From Hyphomicrobiales bacterium (GTDB taxonomy: Bacteria > Pseudomonadota > Alphaproteobacteria > Rhizobiales > Rhizobiaceae): a stretch of 64,000 nucleotides of DNA. Below are positions 34,925 to 45,641 of the stretch, one piece after another. The notes beneath the pieces were generated by a model. It made no database searches and was not told the DNA's origin. It saw only the letters and a program-made list of their open reading frames with translations. The stretch lies in assembly GCA_900466475.1 (NCBI GenBank), contig UBMI01000007.1, positions 328,569-392,568 on the forward strand, written 5' to 3'. Position 1 is the stretch's first letter, and every line of letters starts with the position of its first letter. The translations under genes and the position numbers were made by a program.

Positions 34925-35923
34925 ATGAAAGTACTTTTGGCATCCACCATTCTCGCAGCTGGCGCCATGCTCGCGGGCGGCAGCGCTTTTGCCGCCGATT
35001 GCGGCAATATCACCATCGCAAGCATGAACTGGCAGTCGGCAGAAGTGGCTGCAAGCCTCGATAAGTTGATCCTCGAGGAAGGTTATGGCTGTTCGGCAGA
35101 AATCGTCAGCGGCGACACCGTCCCGACGCTCACCTCCATGGCGGAAAAGGGAGAGCCGGACGTTGCGCCGGAAGCCTGGGTCAGCCTGCAGCCGGAGCTG
35201 GTCAAGCGCGGCCTTGAAGGTGGCAAGGTCGTCCAGGGCGCCAAGATCCTCTCTGACGGCGCGATACAGGGCTGGTGGATTCCCAAATACATCGCCGACG
35301 CCCATCCGGACATCAAGACCATTCCTGATCTCCTGAAACATCCCGAACTCTTCCCTGCGCCGGAAGACAAGAGCAAGGGCGCCGTCTTCAACGGCCCGCA
35401 GGGCTGGGGCGGCACTGTCGTTACCGCGCAGCTCTTCAAGGCCTATGATGCGGAGAAGGCAGGCTTTACGCTCGTTGACACCGGTTCTGCCGCAGGTCTC
35501 GATGGCTCTATCGCCAAGGCCTACGAAGGCAAGCAGGCCTGGGTCGGCTATTACTGGGCACCGACCTCGCTGCTCGGCAAATACGAGATGGTCAAGCTTG
35601 GATACGGAACGGAATACGATGCGGCCGAATGGAAGCGTTGCACTTCTATTGCCGATTGCGCCGATCCCAAGCCGAATGCCTGGCCGTCCGACGATGTGCA
35701 GACGTTGATCAGCAAGAGCTTTGCCGATCGCGGCGGCCCTGCCATCGATTACCTGAAGAAGCGCGCCTGGACCAATGACACCGTCAACAAGCTGATCGCC
35801 TGGATGACCGATAACCAGGCGACAGGTGAAGACGGCGCCAAATACTTCCTGAAGAACAACGAACCCCTCTGGAAAGACTGGGTCTCGCCGGAAGCCGCCG
35901 AAAAGATCAAGGCTTCGCTCTAA
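34925..35923 (+). CDS. Glycine-betaine/proline-type ABC importer substrate-binding protein
   Basis: The 332-residue periplasmic protein has a Sec signal (MKVLLASTILAAGAMLAGGS, cleaved near AFAAD) and the OpuAC fold: ITIASMNWQSAEVAASLDK, LTSMAEKGEPDVAPEAW, and GWWIPKYIADAHPDIKTIPDLL. Tryptophans and tyrosines along the chain (QGWWIP, VGYYWAP) suit cation-pi binding of a quaternary amine. I chose the ATG at 34925 after GGGAACAAAAA. Histidine or proline (HutX-like) remain possible ligands. Confidence 0.87.
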   Translation: MKVLLASTILAAGAMLAGGSAFAADCGNITIASMNWQSAEVAASLDKLILEEGYGCSAEIVSGDTVPTLTSMAEKGEPDVAPEAWVSLQPELVKRGLEGGKVVQGAKILSDGAIQGWWIPKYIADAHPDIKTIPDLLKHPELFPAPEDKSKGAVFNGPQGWGGTVVTAQLFKAYDAEKAGFTLVDTGSAAGLDGSIAKAYEGKQAWVGYYWAPTSLLGKYEMVKLGYGTEYDAAEWKRCTSIADCADPKPNAWPSDDVQTLISKSFADRGGPAIDYLKKRAWTNDTVNKLIAWMTDNQATGEDGAKYFLKNNEPLWKDWVSPEAAEKIKASL

Positions 35924-35940
35924 GCACTCAGACATGACAT

Positions 35941-35960
35941 GGGCAGCCTCGGCGCTGCCC
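35941..35960 (+). terminator. Intra-operon hairpin after the binding-protein gene
   Basis: GGGCAGC and GCTGCCC pair (7 bp) around CTCGGC, 18 bases after the binding-protein stop and 68 bases before the permease. There is no T tract; such hairpins often stabilise the binding-protein message and reduce, rather than stop, read-through. Confidence 0.4.
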
Positions 35961-36027
35961 GGACAATCCTTCGGCGCGACGGCCAAAACAACAATCGGCC
36001 GCCGCCACTATCTATTTGGGGACCGGT

Positions 36028-36915
36028 ATGGATTGGCTCTCGAAATTTCCGACAATGAATGACGACGTGCTGCGCGAGCTGAAGAAGAGCGTCGACGAAG
36101 GATTTCGTGCCTTCACCCGCGCCTATGGCGACAGCATCGAGGCTGCGTTCAGCCCTCTGCAAAGCTTTCTCATCTGGGCAGAACGGCTGCTGACCGGCAC
36201 ACCCTGGCCAATCATTCTCATCGCTTTTGCCGCCATTGCCTGGTTTGCCAGCCGCAGCTGGAAGGTCGTCATTGGCTGTGTTCTGACGCTTCTTGTCATC
36301 GGCTATTTCGACATGTGGCAGGATACGATGAAGACCGTGTCGATGATCTTCGTCTGTACCGTGCTTTCGATCGTCATCGGCCTGCCGCTTGGCATCCTGA
36401 TGGCGCGCTCGAATGCGATGCAGAAAATCGTCAATCCGATCCTCGACGTCATGCAGACCATGCCGAGCTTCGTCTACCTGATTCCCGTCGTCATGCTTCT
36501 CGGCATCGGTCGCGTACCTGGCGTCATCGCCGTTGTCATCTACGCGCTGCCGCCGATGATCCGCCTCACCAATCTCGGCATCCGCATGGTGGACGAGAAT
36601 GTGCTGGAGGCCGCCGACGCCTTCGGTTCGTCGAGCTGGCAGAAGCTTCGCAACGTCCAGCTGCCGCTGGCGCTGCCAACCATCATGGCCGGCATCAACC
36701 AGACGATCATGATGGCGCTCGCCATGGTGGTCATTGCCTCCATGATCGGTGTTCAGGGGCTTGGGCAGCCGGTTCTCAAAGCCATCTCCAACCAGTACTT
36801 CACCCTCGGCGTCTTCAACGGCCTCGCAATCGTCGGCATTGCCATCATTTTCGACCGGATCAGCCAGGCCTATGGCCTGCGGCTCCAGAAGCACCGGGAG
36901 ATCGTGCATGGGTAG
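36028..36915 (+). CDS. Glycine-betaine/proline-type ABC importer permease
   Basis: The 295-residue inner-membrane protein has an N-terminal cytoplasmic-facing amphipathic segment and about six helices, with ProW-type features: QTMPSFVYLIPVVMLLGIG, and the coupling loop VLEAADAFGSSSWQKLRNVQ. The ATG at 36028 has GGGGA 7-9 bases upstream; a TTG 12 bases earlier is in frame. It overlaps the ATPase start by 8 bases. Confidence 0.9.
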   Translation: MDWLSKFPTMNDDVLRELKKSVDEGFRAFTRAYGDSIEAAFSPLQSFLIWAERLLTGTPWPIILIAFAAIAWFASRSWKVVIGCVLTLLVIGYFDMWQDTMKTVSMIFVCTVLSIVIGLPLGILMARSNAMQKIVNPILDVMQTMPSFVYLIPVVMLLGIGRVPGVIAVVIYALPPMIRLTNLGIRMVDENVLEAADAFGSSSWQKLRNVQLPLALPTIMAGINQTIMMALAMVVIASMIGVQGLGQPVLKAISNQYFTLGVFNGLAIVGIAIIFDRISQAYGLRLQKHREIVHG

Positions 36916-37927
36916 TAATTCGATCGAGATCCGAAGCCTCTTCAAGATCTTCGGTCCGCGCGGCCGTGACTATGTGGACGCCGTCAGCAAGGGCATGTCG
37001 AAGACCGAGCTCAACAGGGAGCACGGTCATGTGCTGGGGCTGAAAGACATCAACATCACCATTCCCGGCGGCAAGATCACCGTGATCATGGGGCTTTCCG
37101 GCTCCGGCAAATCGACGCTGATCCGTCACATCAACCGACTGATCGACCCGACTTCAGGCGAAGTCCTCTATGGCGGCGAGGACGTCTGCCGTATGGACGC
37201 CTTGCAGCTTCGCGAATTCCGCCGCCGTAGGACGGCCATGGTCTTCCAGCGTTTCGGTCTGCTGCCGCATCGAAACGTGCTGCAGAACACTGTCTACGGC
37301 CTGGAGATCCAGGGCGTCGCCAAGGCGGAACGCGAGGAGCGGGCCAATGCCTGGATCAAGCGCGTCGGCCTGGAGGGCTTCGGCGGCCACTATCCGAACC
37401 AGCTCTCGGGCGGCATGCAGCAGCGCGTCGGCTTGGCGCGAGCCCTAACCAACGACGCCGAAATTCTCCTGATGGACGAGGCCTATTCGGCGCTCGACCC
37501 GCTGATCCGCGTCGATATGCAGACCGTCCTTCTCGATCTGCAGAAGGACCTGAAGAAAACGGTCGTCTTCATCACCCACGATCTCGATGAGGCGCTCCGG
37601 CTCGGGGAGAAAATCGCCATCCTGCGTGACGGCGAGGTGATCCAGCAGGGTTCGGCGGCTGAAATCGTCCTCAACCCCGCCAATGATTACATCGCCGCCT
37701 TCGTAAAGGAGGTCAATCGGGGCCGGGTCATCAAGATCGGTGCCGTCGCGAAGCAAATTCCGGTCGAAAGCCAGCTGCAGCTTTGCGAAGATATGGATAT
37801 CGAAGGGGCATTGCGCGAAATGTCCCGCGCCGACGTCTCGTCCGCCACTGTCATATCACAGGAAGGTCAATCGCTCGGCGGCGTTTCATTGCAGCAAATG
37901 CTGGCGCTGCTCCTTCACCAGGCATGA
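36908..37927 (+). CDS. Quaternary-amine-type ABC importer ATPase (ProV-like)
   Basis: The 339-residue ATPase has a ProV-like N-terminal extension (IEIRSLFKIFGPRGRDYVDA), Walker A GLSGSGKSTLIRHI, signature LSGGMQQRVGLAR and Walker B ILLMDEAYSALDP, then a C-terminal CBS-like tail of about 80 residues. It powers the betaine/proline-type importer. The ATG at 36908 overlaps the permease stop; the longer open frame from 36749 lies in the permease gene. A terminator follows. Confidence 0.9.
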   Translation: MGSNSIEIRSLFKIFGPRGRDYVDAVSKGMSKTELNREHGHVLGLKDINITIPGGKITVIMGLSGSGKSTLIRHINRLIDPTSGEVLYGGEDVCRMDALQLREFRRRRTAMVFQRFGLLPHRNVLQNTVYGLEIQGVAKAEREERANAWIKRVGLEGFGGHYPNQLSGGMQQRVGLARALTNDAEILLMDEAYSALDPLIRVDMQTVLLDLQKDLKKTVVFITHDLDEALRLGEKIAILRDGEVIQQGSAAEIVLNPANDYIAAFVKEVNRGRVIKIGAVAKQIPVESQLQLCEDMDIEGALREMSRADVSSATVISQEGQSLGGVSLQQMLALLLHQA

Positions 37928-37945
37928 AAATCTTAAGCAATCATT

Positions 37946-37976
37946 CGGCATGGGCTCAAACACATGCCGTTTGTTT
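37946..37976 (+). terminator. Intrinsic terminator of the betaine-type importer operon
   Basis: CGGCATG and CATGCCG pair (7 bp) around a 10-base loop, followed by TTTGTTT, starting 19 bases after the ATPase stop. Confidence 0.7.
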
Positions 37977-38015
37977 AAACATGGTTAATTTTTTCGTTAT
38001 AATGATCGTGGAGAA

Positions 38016-38041
38016 GGAACCGAACGATACGTCCGGATGTT
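38016..38041 (+). promoter_or_regulatory. EcfG/RpoE2-type promoter of the small gene at 38069
   Basis: GGAAC (38016-38020), a 17-base spacer and TGTT (38038-38041) fit the alphaproteobacterial general-stress sigma consensus GGAAC-N16/17-GTT. It is 28 bases before the ATG. Confidence 0.55.
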
Positions 38042-38068
38042 GATAGCACGCTGTGGAGGACCGTGAAG

Positions 38069-38269
38069 ATGTTCAAATTTTTCTCGATGAAGCCGTCGAC
38101 CGAAGACTTCGATGCTGACACCGGCACCTATGCCGACGGCATGACCGACCGTTACTATCGTGATCTGACCGGCCGCACCGAACACCGCTACCGCTCGGCC
38201 CATGAGCGCGATTACGGCGCAGCCCGCGAGATCGTCGAATTGGCGCCACACGGCGTCGTCGGCGGCTGA
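38069..38269 (+). CDS. Small conserved-type protein of unknown function, stress-promoter driven
   Basis: The 66-residue product (MFKFFSMKPSTEDFDADTGT at the start) is hydrophilic, rich in Asp, Arg and Tyr (DRYYRDLTGRTEHRYRS), with no signal or membrane helix. GGAGGA lies 8 bases before the ATG at 38069. An in-frame GTG is 6 bases upstream. The EcfG-type promoter suggests expression in stationary phase or stress. I do not recognise a domain. Confidence 0.6.
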   Translation: MFKFFSMKPSTEDFDADTGTYADGMTDRYYRDLTGRTEHRYRSAHERDYGAAREIVELAPHGVVGG

Positions 38270-38293
38270 TCGCCTCTCGCTTCTTTGTTGATA

Positions 38294-40099
38294 TCAGGCG
38301 CGCAACGTTTCCTGCGTTGGCCTGCGCAAACTGCTTGCAAGAACAGTTTTGTTGCGGCCCTTGGCCTTGGCGTCGAGAAGGGCCGCGTCGGCGCGGCTGA
38401 CCAGCGTATCGACCACCCCTTCTGCAGGTGATGCCGCCACTCCGATGGATACCGACACCGCACCGATGATCTGACCTGAATGTGAAAGTGCCGCTCCACC
38501 GATCTGCGCGCGCAGCTTTTCAGCTAATTCGAAACCATCCTCCTCGCTGCAGTCCGGCAGCAGAATTGTGAATTCCTCGCCACCGAAGCGGAATGCGTTG
38601 CCGATATCGGCCACAGCGCTGCGCAGAACCTGCCCGACATACTGCATGACCATGTCGCCCGCATCGTGGCCGAACTGGTCGTTGAAGCGCTTGAAGTGAT
38701 CGATGTCGATCATCAGGCATGCGAGCGGCTCCTGGCCCTTGTCGCGCCCATGTCGGTGCAACGTTTCGTCCAGGAAACGGCGGTTGAAAAGCGCCGTTAG
38801 CGGGTCGCGGATGGCGAGATCGGTCAGCTTTTCACGAAACTGCAGGTTGGCGACCGCCAAGCCCACATTTTCGGCGATCAGTTCCAGATAGAGGCGAACA
38901 TTGTCCAGCGCCGGTATTTGCCCGTGGCGCTCCTCCAGATAGAGAAGACCAATCATGTCACCCTGCGCCGTCAACGGGAAACAGGAGGAGGCAACACCGC
39001 TTCCTTCCACATGCTGGCAGGGCACATCTCCATCGCCGGTGCCGCTCATGTGCGGGCGGCCGCGCCGCAGGCCCCAGCAGGCACTGGCCGGAAAAGCCGC
39101 CTGCGCATTCACAGGATCCAGCCATGTGCCGGTTTGCGCGAGAACGGATTTATCCTCGTCAAGTATATAAAGACTTCCGGCAATGCCCGGAAAGATTTGC
39201 GGCGCAAAGCGCGCGACGACATCGGCCAGTTCATATTGATTTTCACAGGCCTGAAGGCGGTGCATCATCTGCAGGATAAGATCCTTGGTATGCTGGTCAG
39301 CGCGTCGCTCCGCGTCCAGACGCTCACGCTCAAGCCCGTTTTCACGAAAGATCTGGATCGCTTCGTTCATTTCGCCGATCTCATCACGGCGATGATCGTC
39401 AGGGACCTCGACCGCATAATCCTGCTTGGCAAGTCGGCTGACGATGCCGGTCATGCGCACCAGAGGCATAGCCACGCGACGGCGAAGGATAAAGTAGAGC
39501 ACGGCAAGGAAAAGCAGGCCGGTCATCGCCAGCATGATCTTGGCGACAAGGTTCCATTGGTCGCTGCGCCGGCGCGCGTCATCGAGCGCCGCTCCCGTGC
39601 GTGTCGCCGTGACGTCGCGCAGATGCCCGGCCGAATCCATGAGAGCCGTCTGCAACCGCTCATGCTCGGAACCGAAAAGCGTTTGCTGCGCTGCCTGTCT
39701 GTCACCATTCTGGAAAGCATCGATCGCGGCGGCTTCCACGGCGTCAAGTGCCTCAGCCTGCTTGTTCATGCCCTCGATAATATTCCGCTCCACGGCGGAT
39801 ATGTCTCTCGCCGCGATCTGCTCGGCCGCCGTCTCGCGCCGCCGTTCGGTTTCGGCGTCCGCCTTGAAGGCATCGAGGTGGCGCTGTTCGCCGCGCATGA
39901 CATAGAGCCTTGCCTCATCACTGGAGAGTTCGGCACCGATCTCGAGCTGTTCGGTCAGCGTATCGAGAACAAGATGCTCCTCAACCGCACGCCGCTCATC
40001 CTCTGCACTACGCGACGACATGATAAAGGCGGCAGCCGAAAGCGCCGTGAGGATCACGGTAATGCCATAGGCCCAGTTGGTGATGGTGCTGATGCGCAT
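38294..40099 (-). CDS. Membrane-bound GGDEF diguanylate cyclase with HAMP and GAF domains
   Basis: The 601-residue protein has two membrane helices (about 10-30 and 187-206) bounding a helical periplasmic region, a HAMP domain (about 207-260, DEIGEMNEAIQIFRENG), a GAF domain (about 280-415, SLYILDEDKSVLAQTG; CFPLTAQGDMIGLLYLEE) and a GGDEF domain (about 430-590). The active site reads FRFGGEEFTILLP, so it should make cyclic di-GMP; no EAL domain is present. The ATG at 40099 is preferred over an in-frame GTG at 40108. It is transcribed alone; the upstream DUF2945 gene ends in its own terminator. Confidence 0.9.
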   Translation of the reverse strand: MRISTITNWAYGITVILTALSAAAFIMSSRSAEDERRAVEEHLVLDTLTEQLEIGAELSSDEARLYVMRGEQRHLDAFKADAETERRRETAAEQIAARDISAVERNIIEGMNKQAEALDAVEAAAIDAFQNGDRQAAQQTLFGSEHERLQTALMDSAGHLRDVTATRTGAALDDARRRSDQWNLVAKIMLAMTGLLFLAVLYFILRRRVAMPLVRMTGIVSRLAKQDYAVEVPDDHRRDEIGEMNEAIQIFRENGLERERLDAERRADQHTKDLILQMMHRLQACENQYELADVVARFAPQIFPGIAGSLYILDEDKSVLAQTGTWLDPVNAQAAFPASACWGLRRGRPHMSGTGDGDVPCQHVEGSGVASSCFPLTAQGDMIGLLYLEERHGQIPALDNVRLYLELIAENVGLAVANLQFREKLTDLAIRDPLTALFNRRFLDETLHRHGRDKGQEPLACLMIDIDHFKRFNDQFGHDAGDMVMQYVGQVLRSAVADIGNAFRFGGEEFTILLPDCSEEDGFELAEKLRAQIGGAALSHSGQIIGAVSVSIGVAASPAEGVVDTLVSRADAALLDAKAKGRNKTVLASSLRRPTQETLRA

Positions 40100-40192
40100 A
40101 ACTTCCACTTTATTTACAGAGACTTACCGCGTCCGAAAATCTCAATGTTACAAAAAAGTGAGAAGCCTATTATTTCACAGATCGAGTTCAGA

Positions 40193-40229
40193 AAAAATTA
40201 ATAGGCCCGCAGCGTTTCCGCTCGGGCCT
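40193..40229 (-). terminator. Intrinsic terminator of the DUF2945 gene
   Basis: AGGCCCG and CGGGCCT, with inner AGCG and CGCT, form a stable stem at 40203-40229. On the minus strand it is followed by ATTAATTTTTT, 64 bases after the stop at 40294. Confidence 0.75.
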
Positions 40230-40293
40230 CTTTCATTGGTTTCGACTTCGCGGCCGCAAACGCATCGTGCCAAAAGCAGAACGGCAGGTTCAA

Positions 40294-40503
40294 TCACTTT
40301 CTGCGCAATTGCTCGGGTTTGTGAGCCGCTCTTTTGCCGGACTTTTCGCTCTCGACAATATATTGCGGATCCGACTTCGAGGCTTTTACCTCGTGCCCTT
40401 TGATTTTCGTTGGCGCCGTCTGCTTCTTGACCACGCTGCCGACCGTTTCGCCCTGGCTCGTATTCCAGGATACCTTGTCGCCCTTCCTGAGATTCTCGCT
40501 CAT
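40294..40503 (-). CDS. DUF2945 (hypervirulence-associated Tudor-like) small protein
   Basis: The 69-residue basic protein (KGDKVSWNTSQGETVGSVVK; DPQYIVESEKSGKRAAHKPEQL) matches DUF2945, a small SH3/Tudor-like fold often seen with general-stress genes. GGAAGG precedes the ATG. A near-consensus EcfG promoter lies 37 bases upstream. Molecular role is unknown. Confidence 0.85.
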   Translation of the reverse strand: MSENLRKGDKVSWNTSQGETVGSVVKKQTAPTKIKGHEVKASKSDPQYIVESEKSGKRAAHKPEQLRRK

Positions 40504-40539
40504 CGTCTTTCCTTCCAGCGAAACAAGTTGTCTTGCAGG

Positions 40540-40565
40540 AACGCTTCAATGACGGGTTTGGTTCG
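40540..40565 (-). promoter_or_regulatory. Near-consensus EcfG-type promoter of the DUF2945 gene
   Basis: On the minus strand CGAAC (40565-40561), a 17-base spacer and CGTT (40543-40540) differ from GGAAC-N17-CGTT by one base. Confidence 0.4.
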
Positions 40566-40685
40566 TACAGCATGATCCGAGAGCACGCGGCTGCGAAATC
40601 ACGGCGGGTCCGTCAAGGCAAAGAAATGTCGAAAGGAAACCTGGCTAACAGGCAGCGCGCGGCGGGCGAAGACTGCCCACGCATT

Positions 40686-40717
40686 ACCCCGGACGCGGCG
40701 GTCGCCGCGTCCGGGGT
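40686..40717. terminator. Long perfect hairpin after katG
   Basis: ACCCCGGACGCGGCG and its exact complement form a 15-bp stem with only GT between the arms, 10 bases past the katG stop. No T tract follows on the minus strand. It probably acts as a terminator or 3' end stabiliser of katG. Confidence 0.6.
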
Positions 40718-40727
40718 AGATTCATGA

Positions 40728-43100
<2,373 letters not shown>

Positions 43101-44033
43101 ATGACCAACCTTACGCTCAAACAGCTTCGTTATTTTGAAGCGCTGGCACGCCATGGCCGCTTCCGGCATGCGGCCGACGCCTGCGCCATTTCGCAACCCG
43201 CTTTGTCCATGCAGATCAAGGAGCTGGAGGAAGAACTCGGCGGAGATCTCTTCGAGCGCGGCGCGCGTGAAGTCAGGCTGACCGCCTTCGGACAACTCTT
43301 TGCGATGCGTGTGCGGGACATTCTGAGAGCTGTCGACGAGCTCGGAGATCTCGCCCGCGCCTCGCAGGACAGACTGCTGACGCGGCTGAGAATCGGCATC
43401 ATCCCGACTATCGCCCCCTATTTGCTACCGGCGATCATAAGCGATCTGAACAGGACCTTCGACAATATCGAAATACAGGTGCGCGAAACCTTGACGACCA
43501 GACTGGTTCACGAAGTGGCCCAGGGCGAGCTGGATCTGGCAGTCGTCGCATTGCCGGTGTCCCAGCCGTCGCTTACCGAGATCAAACTATTCGAGGAAGA
43601 GTTCGTGCTGGTTCGCCACCGCGAAGACGAGGGCAAGCCGGTGCCGGAACCCGAGGCGCTGCGCGAAATGCGCCTGCTTCTCCTGGAAGAGGGACATTGC
43701 TTCCGGGATCAGGCCTTGTCCTTTTGCGGCATCGAATCGACTCGCCCTCGAGAGATCATGGAGGGCAGCTCGCTCTCGACGCTCGTACAGATGGTCAGCG
43801 CCGGCATCGGCGTCACCCTGATCCCTGAAATGGCCGTGCCCGTGGAGACACGCTCGGCGGATGTCTCCATTTCCCGATTTCGCACGCCTCAGCCGTTGAG
43901 AACGATCGGCATCATCTGGCGCAATTCGACACCCCTGGTCAAACAACTGCTGCAGATTTCAGAGGTCATTCGTCACTCGGCCGCAAGCCTGCATCAGCAT
44001 GTCGATCCGGCACGAGCCGGTGTCAAAGGCTGA
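43101..44033 (+). CDS. oxyR: Hydrogen-peroxide-sensing LysR regulator OxyR
   Basis: The 310-residue protein has an N-terminal LysR winged helix (MTNLTLKQLRYFEALARHGR; ISQPALSMQIKELEEELGG) and a periplasmic-binding-like sensor domain. The redox cysteine pair is conserved: Cys200 and Cys209 in EEGHCFRDQALSFC, the same 9-residue spacing as C199-C208 of E. coli OxyR. Divergent to katG, it should activate katG on oxidation. Confidence 0.93.
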   Translation: MTNLTLKQLRYFEALARHGRFRHAADACAISQPALSMQIKELEEELGGDLFERGAREVRLTAFGQLFAMRVRDILRAVDELGDLARASQDRLLTRLRIGIIPTIAPYLLPAIISDLNRTFDNIEIQVRETLTTRLVHEVAQGELDLAVVALPVSQPSLTEIKLFEEEFVLVRHREDEGKPVPEPEALREMRLLLLEEGHCFRDQALSFCGIESTRPREIMEGSSLSTLVQMVSAGIGVTLIPEMAVPVETRSADVSISRFRTPQPLRTIGIIWRNSTPLVKQLLQISEVIRHSAASLHQHVDPARAGVKG

Positions 44034-44120
44034 TTTCCGCTGCTCCACTGGCCCGCCCCCGGCCGCGCTCTAGCTTCCCACGCTTGAAACCTTCGGAAAT
44101 AGAGCACGGGAGCGGCTGAA

Positions 44121-44825
44121 TTGGATCTCATCGACCTGATGCCCATAACGCCGAACTGGACGGATATCGCACTTCGTCTGGCAGCAACGATCGTCGCTGG
44201 CGCATTTATCGGTCTCGACAGGGAGCGAGGCGGACATGCCGCCGGATTGCGCACCACCATTCTCGTTGGTCTTGCCGCCTGCCTTTCGATGATCCAGGCA
44301 AATATCCTCCTGGCAACGAGCCAAAGCGCAAACGGATCGATGGATATCCTGCGCTTCCCACTCGGCGTCCTCACCGGCGTGGGCTTCATCGGCGGAGGCG
44401 CAATCCTTCGACGCGGCGACATCGCAACCGGTGTCACCACTGCGGCGACCTTGTGGCTGATAACGGCAATTGGCCTGTGTTTCGGCGGCGGTCAGATCGC
44501 CGTGGGCTCCGTCGTCACCATCCTTGCCGTCCTCATCCTTTCCCCGCTGAAGCATGTCGACCGATGGATATCAGGCGACCAGAAGGGCACCGTATCGATC
44601 AGACTGGAAAACGTTTCAGGATTTCCCGATGTGAAGGCGGCAACTCCTGAACTTTCCGAGGCGATCTTCACGGGGCTGAGGGATATCGAGGGCGGGCATC
44701 GCCAACTGATCTACGAGATCAGGTGGAAGTCCGTCGGCGGTGTTCCAAGCGCGGATCAAGTTGCTGCATCATTGGAAAAAAGCTTCCGTGTGACCCGGTT
44801 CGAGTATCGCACGACAGCGACATGA
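44121..44825 (+). CDS. MgtC/SapB-family membrane protein
   Basis: The 234-residue protein has four to five N-terminal helices with the MgtC motif GAFIGLDRERGGHAAGLRTT and TGVGFIGGGAILRRG, plus a C-terminal cytoplasmic domain of about 80 residues. MgtC proteins aid growth in low magnesium and, in intracellular bacteria, affect ATP synthase activity. The start is TTG at 44121 with GGGAG upstream; an ATG at 44139 is the alternative. No regulator or magnesium riboswitch is apparent. Confidence 0.85.
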   Translation: MDLIDLMPITPNWTDIALRLAATIVAGAFIGLDRERGGHAAGLRTTILVGLAACLSMIQANILLATSQSANGSMDILRFPLGVLTGVGFIGGGAILRRGDIATGVTTAATLWLITAIGLCFGGGQIAVGSVVTILAVLILSPLKHVDRWISGDQKGTVSIRLENVSGFPDVKAATPELSEAIFTGLRDIEGGHRQLIYEIRWKSVGGVPSADQVAASLEKSFRVTRFEYRTTAT

Positions 44826-44925
44826 AGAACCAGCTTTAGGCAGCACCGGCATGGCCTCCACGCAACGCACTATGCCGCAATATTGTCGGCTCTTTGTGAC
44901 TAAAGAAGCCGAAATAGAGTCGTCG

Positions 44926-44949
44926 CAGCCGCATTCCCATGCGGCTGCA
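44926..44949. terminator. Perfect hairpin between convergent mgtC-like and ahpD-like genes
   Basis: GCAGCCGCAT and ATGCGGCTGC form a 10-bp stem around TCCC, 16 bases beyond the stop of the minus-strand gene at 44966. T-rich tracts are weak on both sides, so it may serve both genes. Confidence 0.5.
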
Positions 44950-44965
44950 ATATCGGTCATCGTTT

Positions 44966-45445
44966 TTATTGCAGACCGGCCTTGTCCAGGCCGTAAAGCT
45001 TGTCCGCAGTGCCCGGAACAGCCTTGACCGCAATGCTGATCCGGTTCCATGCGTTGATGGCCATGATCTGGAAGGTCAGGTCGGATACTTCCTTCTCGGA
45101 AAGCTGGCCGCGGACCTTCTCATAAAGCTCGTCCGGCACACCGGTGTCGGAAAGCTTGGTGACCGCTTCCGTCCAGGCAAGGGCAGCGCGCTCGCGCGGG
45201 CTGAACAGCGTCGATTCACGCCAGGCGGCGACGTGATAGAGACGGAGTTCACGTTCGCCATGGATCTTTGCTTCCTTGGAATGCATGTCCACGCAGAAGC
45301 TGCAGCCATTGATCTGGGACGCGCGGATTTCGACCAGATCCCTGATCGTCTGCTCGATTGAGCTCTCCTTCAATTCCATGCTGAAGGCAGAGAGCTTTTT
45401 GACGAGCTCTGGTGAAAGCTGGGCGTAATTCAGTCTTTGCGTCAT
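44966..45445 (-). CDS. AhpD-like carboxymuconolactone decarboxylase-family protein
   Basis: The 159-residue protein has the AhpD core: Cys48 and Cys51 in INGCSFCVDMHSKEA with the downstream His, and the EKEVSDLTFQIMAINAWNRI helix. AhpD-type proteins reduce peroxiredoxin partners or act as alkylhydroperoxidases. The ATG at 45445 follows AGGACGAGGATGAC; the frame opens at a TTG 18 bases upstream. It sits near katG/oxyR but is not in an operon with them. Confidence 0.85.
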   Translation of the reverse strand: MTQRLNYAQLSPELVKKLSAFSMELKESSIEQTIRDLVEIRASQINGCSFCVDMHSKEAKIHGERELRLYHVAAWRESTLFSPRERAALAWTEAVTKLSDTGVPDELYEKVRGQLSEKEVSDLTFQIMAINAWNRISIAVKAVPGTADKLYGLDKAGLQ

Positions 45446-45641
45446 GTCATCCTCGTCCTTCAAGATCGTTCATTTGGGGAACAGACCGCCGAGGCAGGCG
45501 GTCACGGAATGAGTAGCAAGCGCGAGGAAAAACGGTAGCTAACCATCGGTTGGGGATAGGGCCAACGACCTTGTCGGCAACGCAACCCTGTCCGAGATTT
45601 CGGGCGTGGCTGCCGGATCTGCATTGGTCGCACGACCGTGC

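Noticed and set aside
38918..40201. 427-residue plus-strand open frame opposite the GGDEF gene
   Set aside because: No recognisable domain; the minus strand carries an intact GAF-GGDEF protein.
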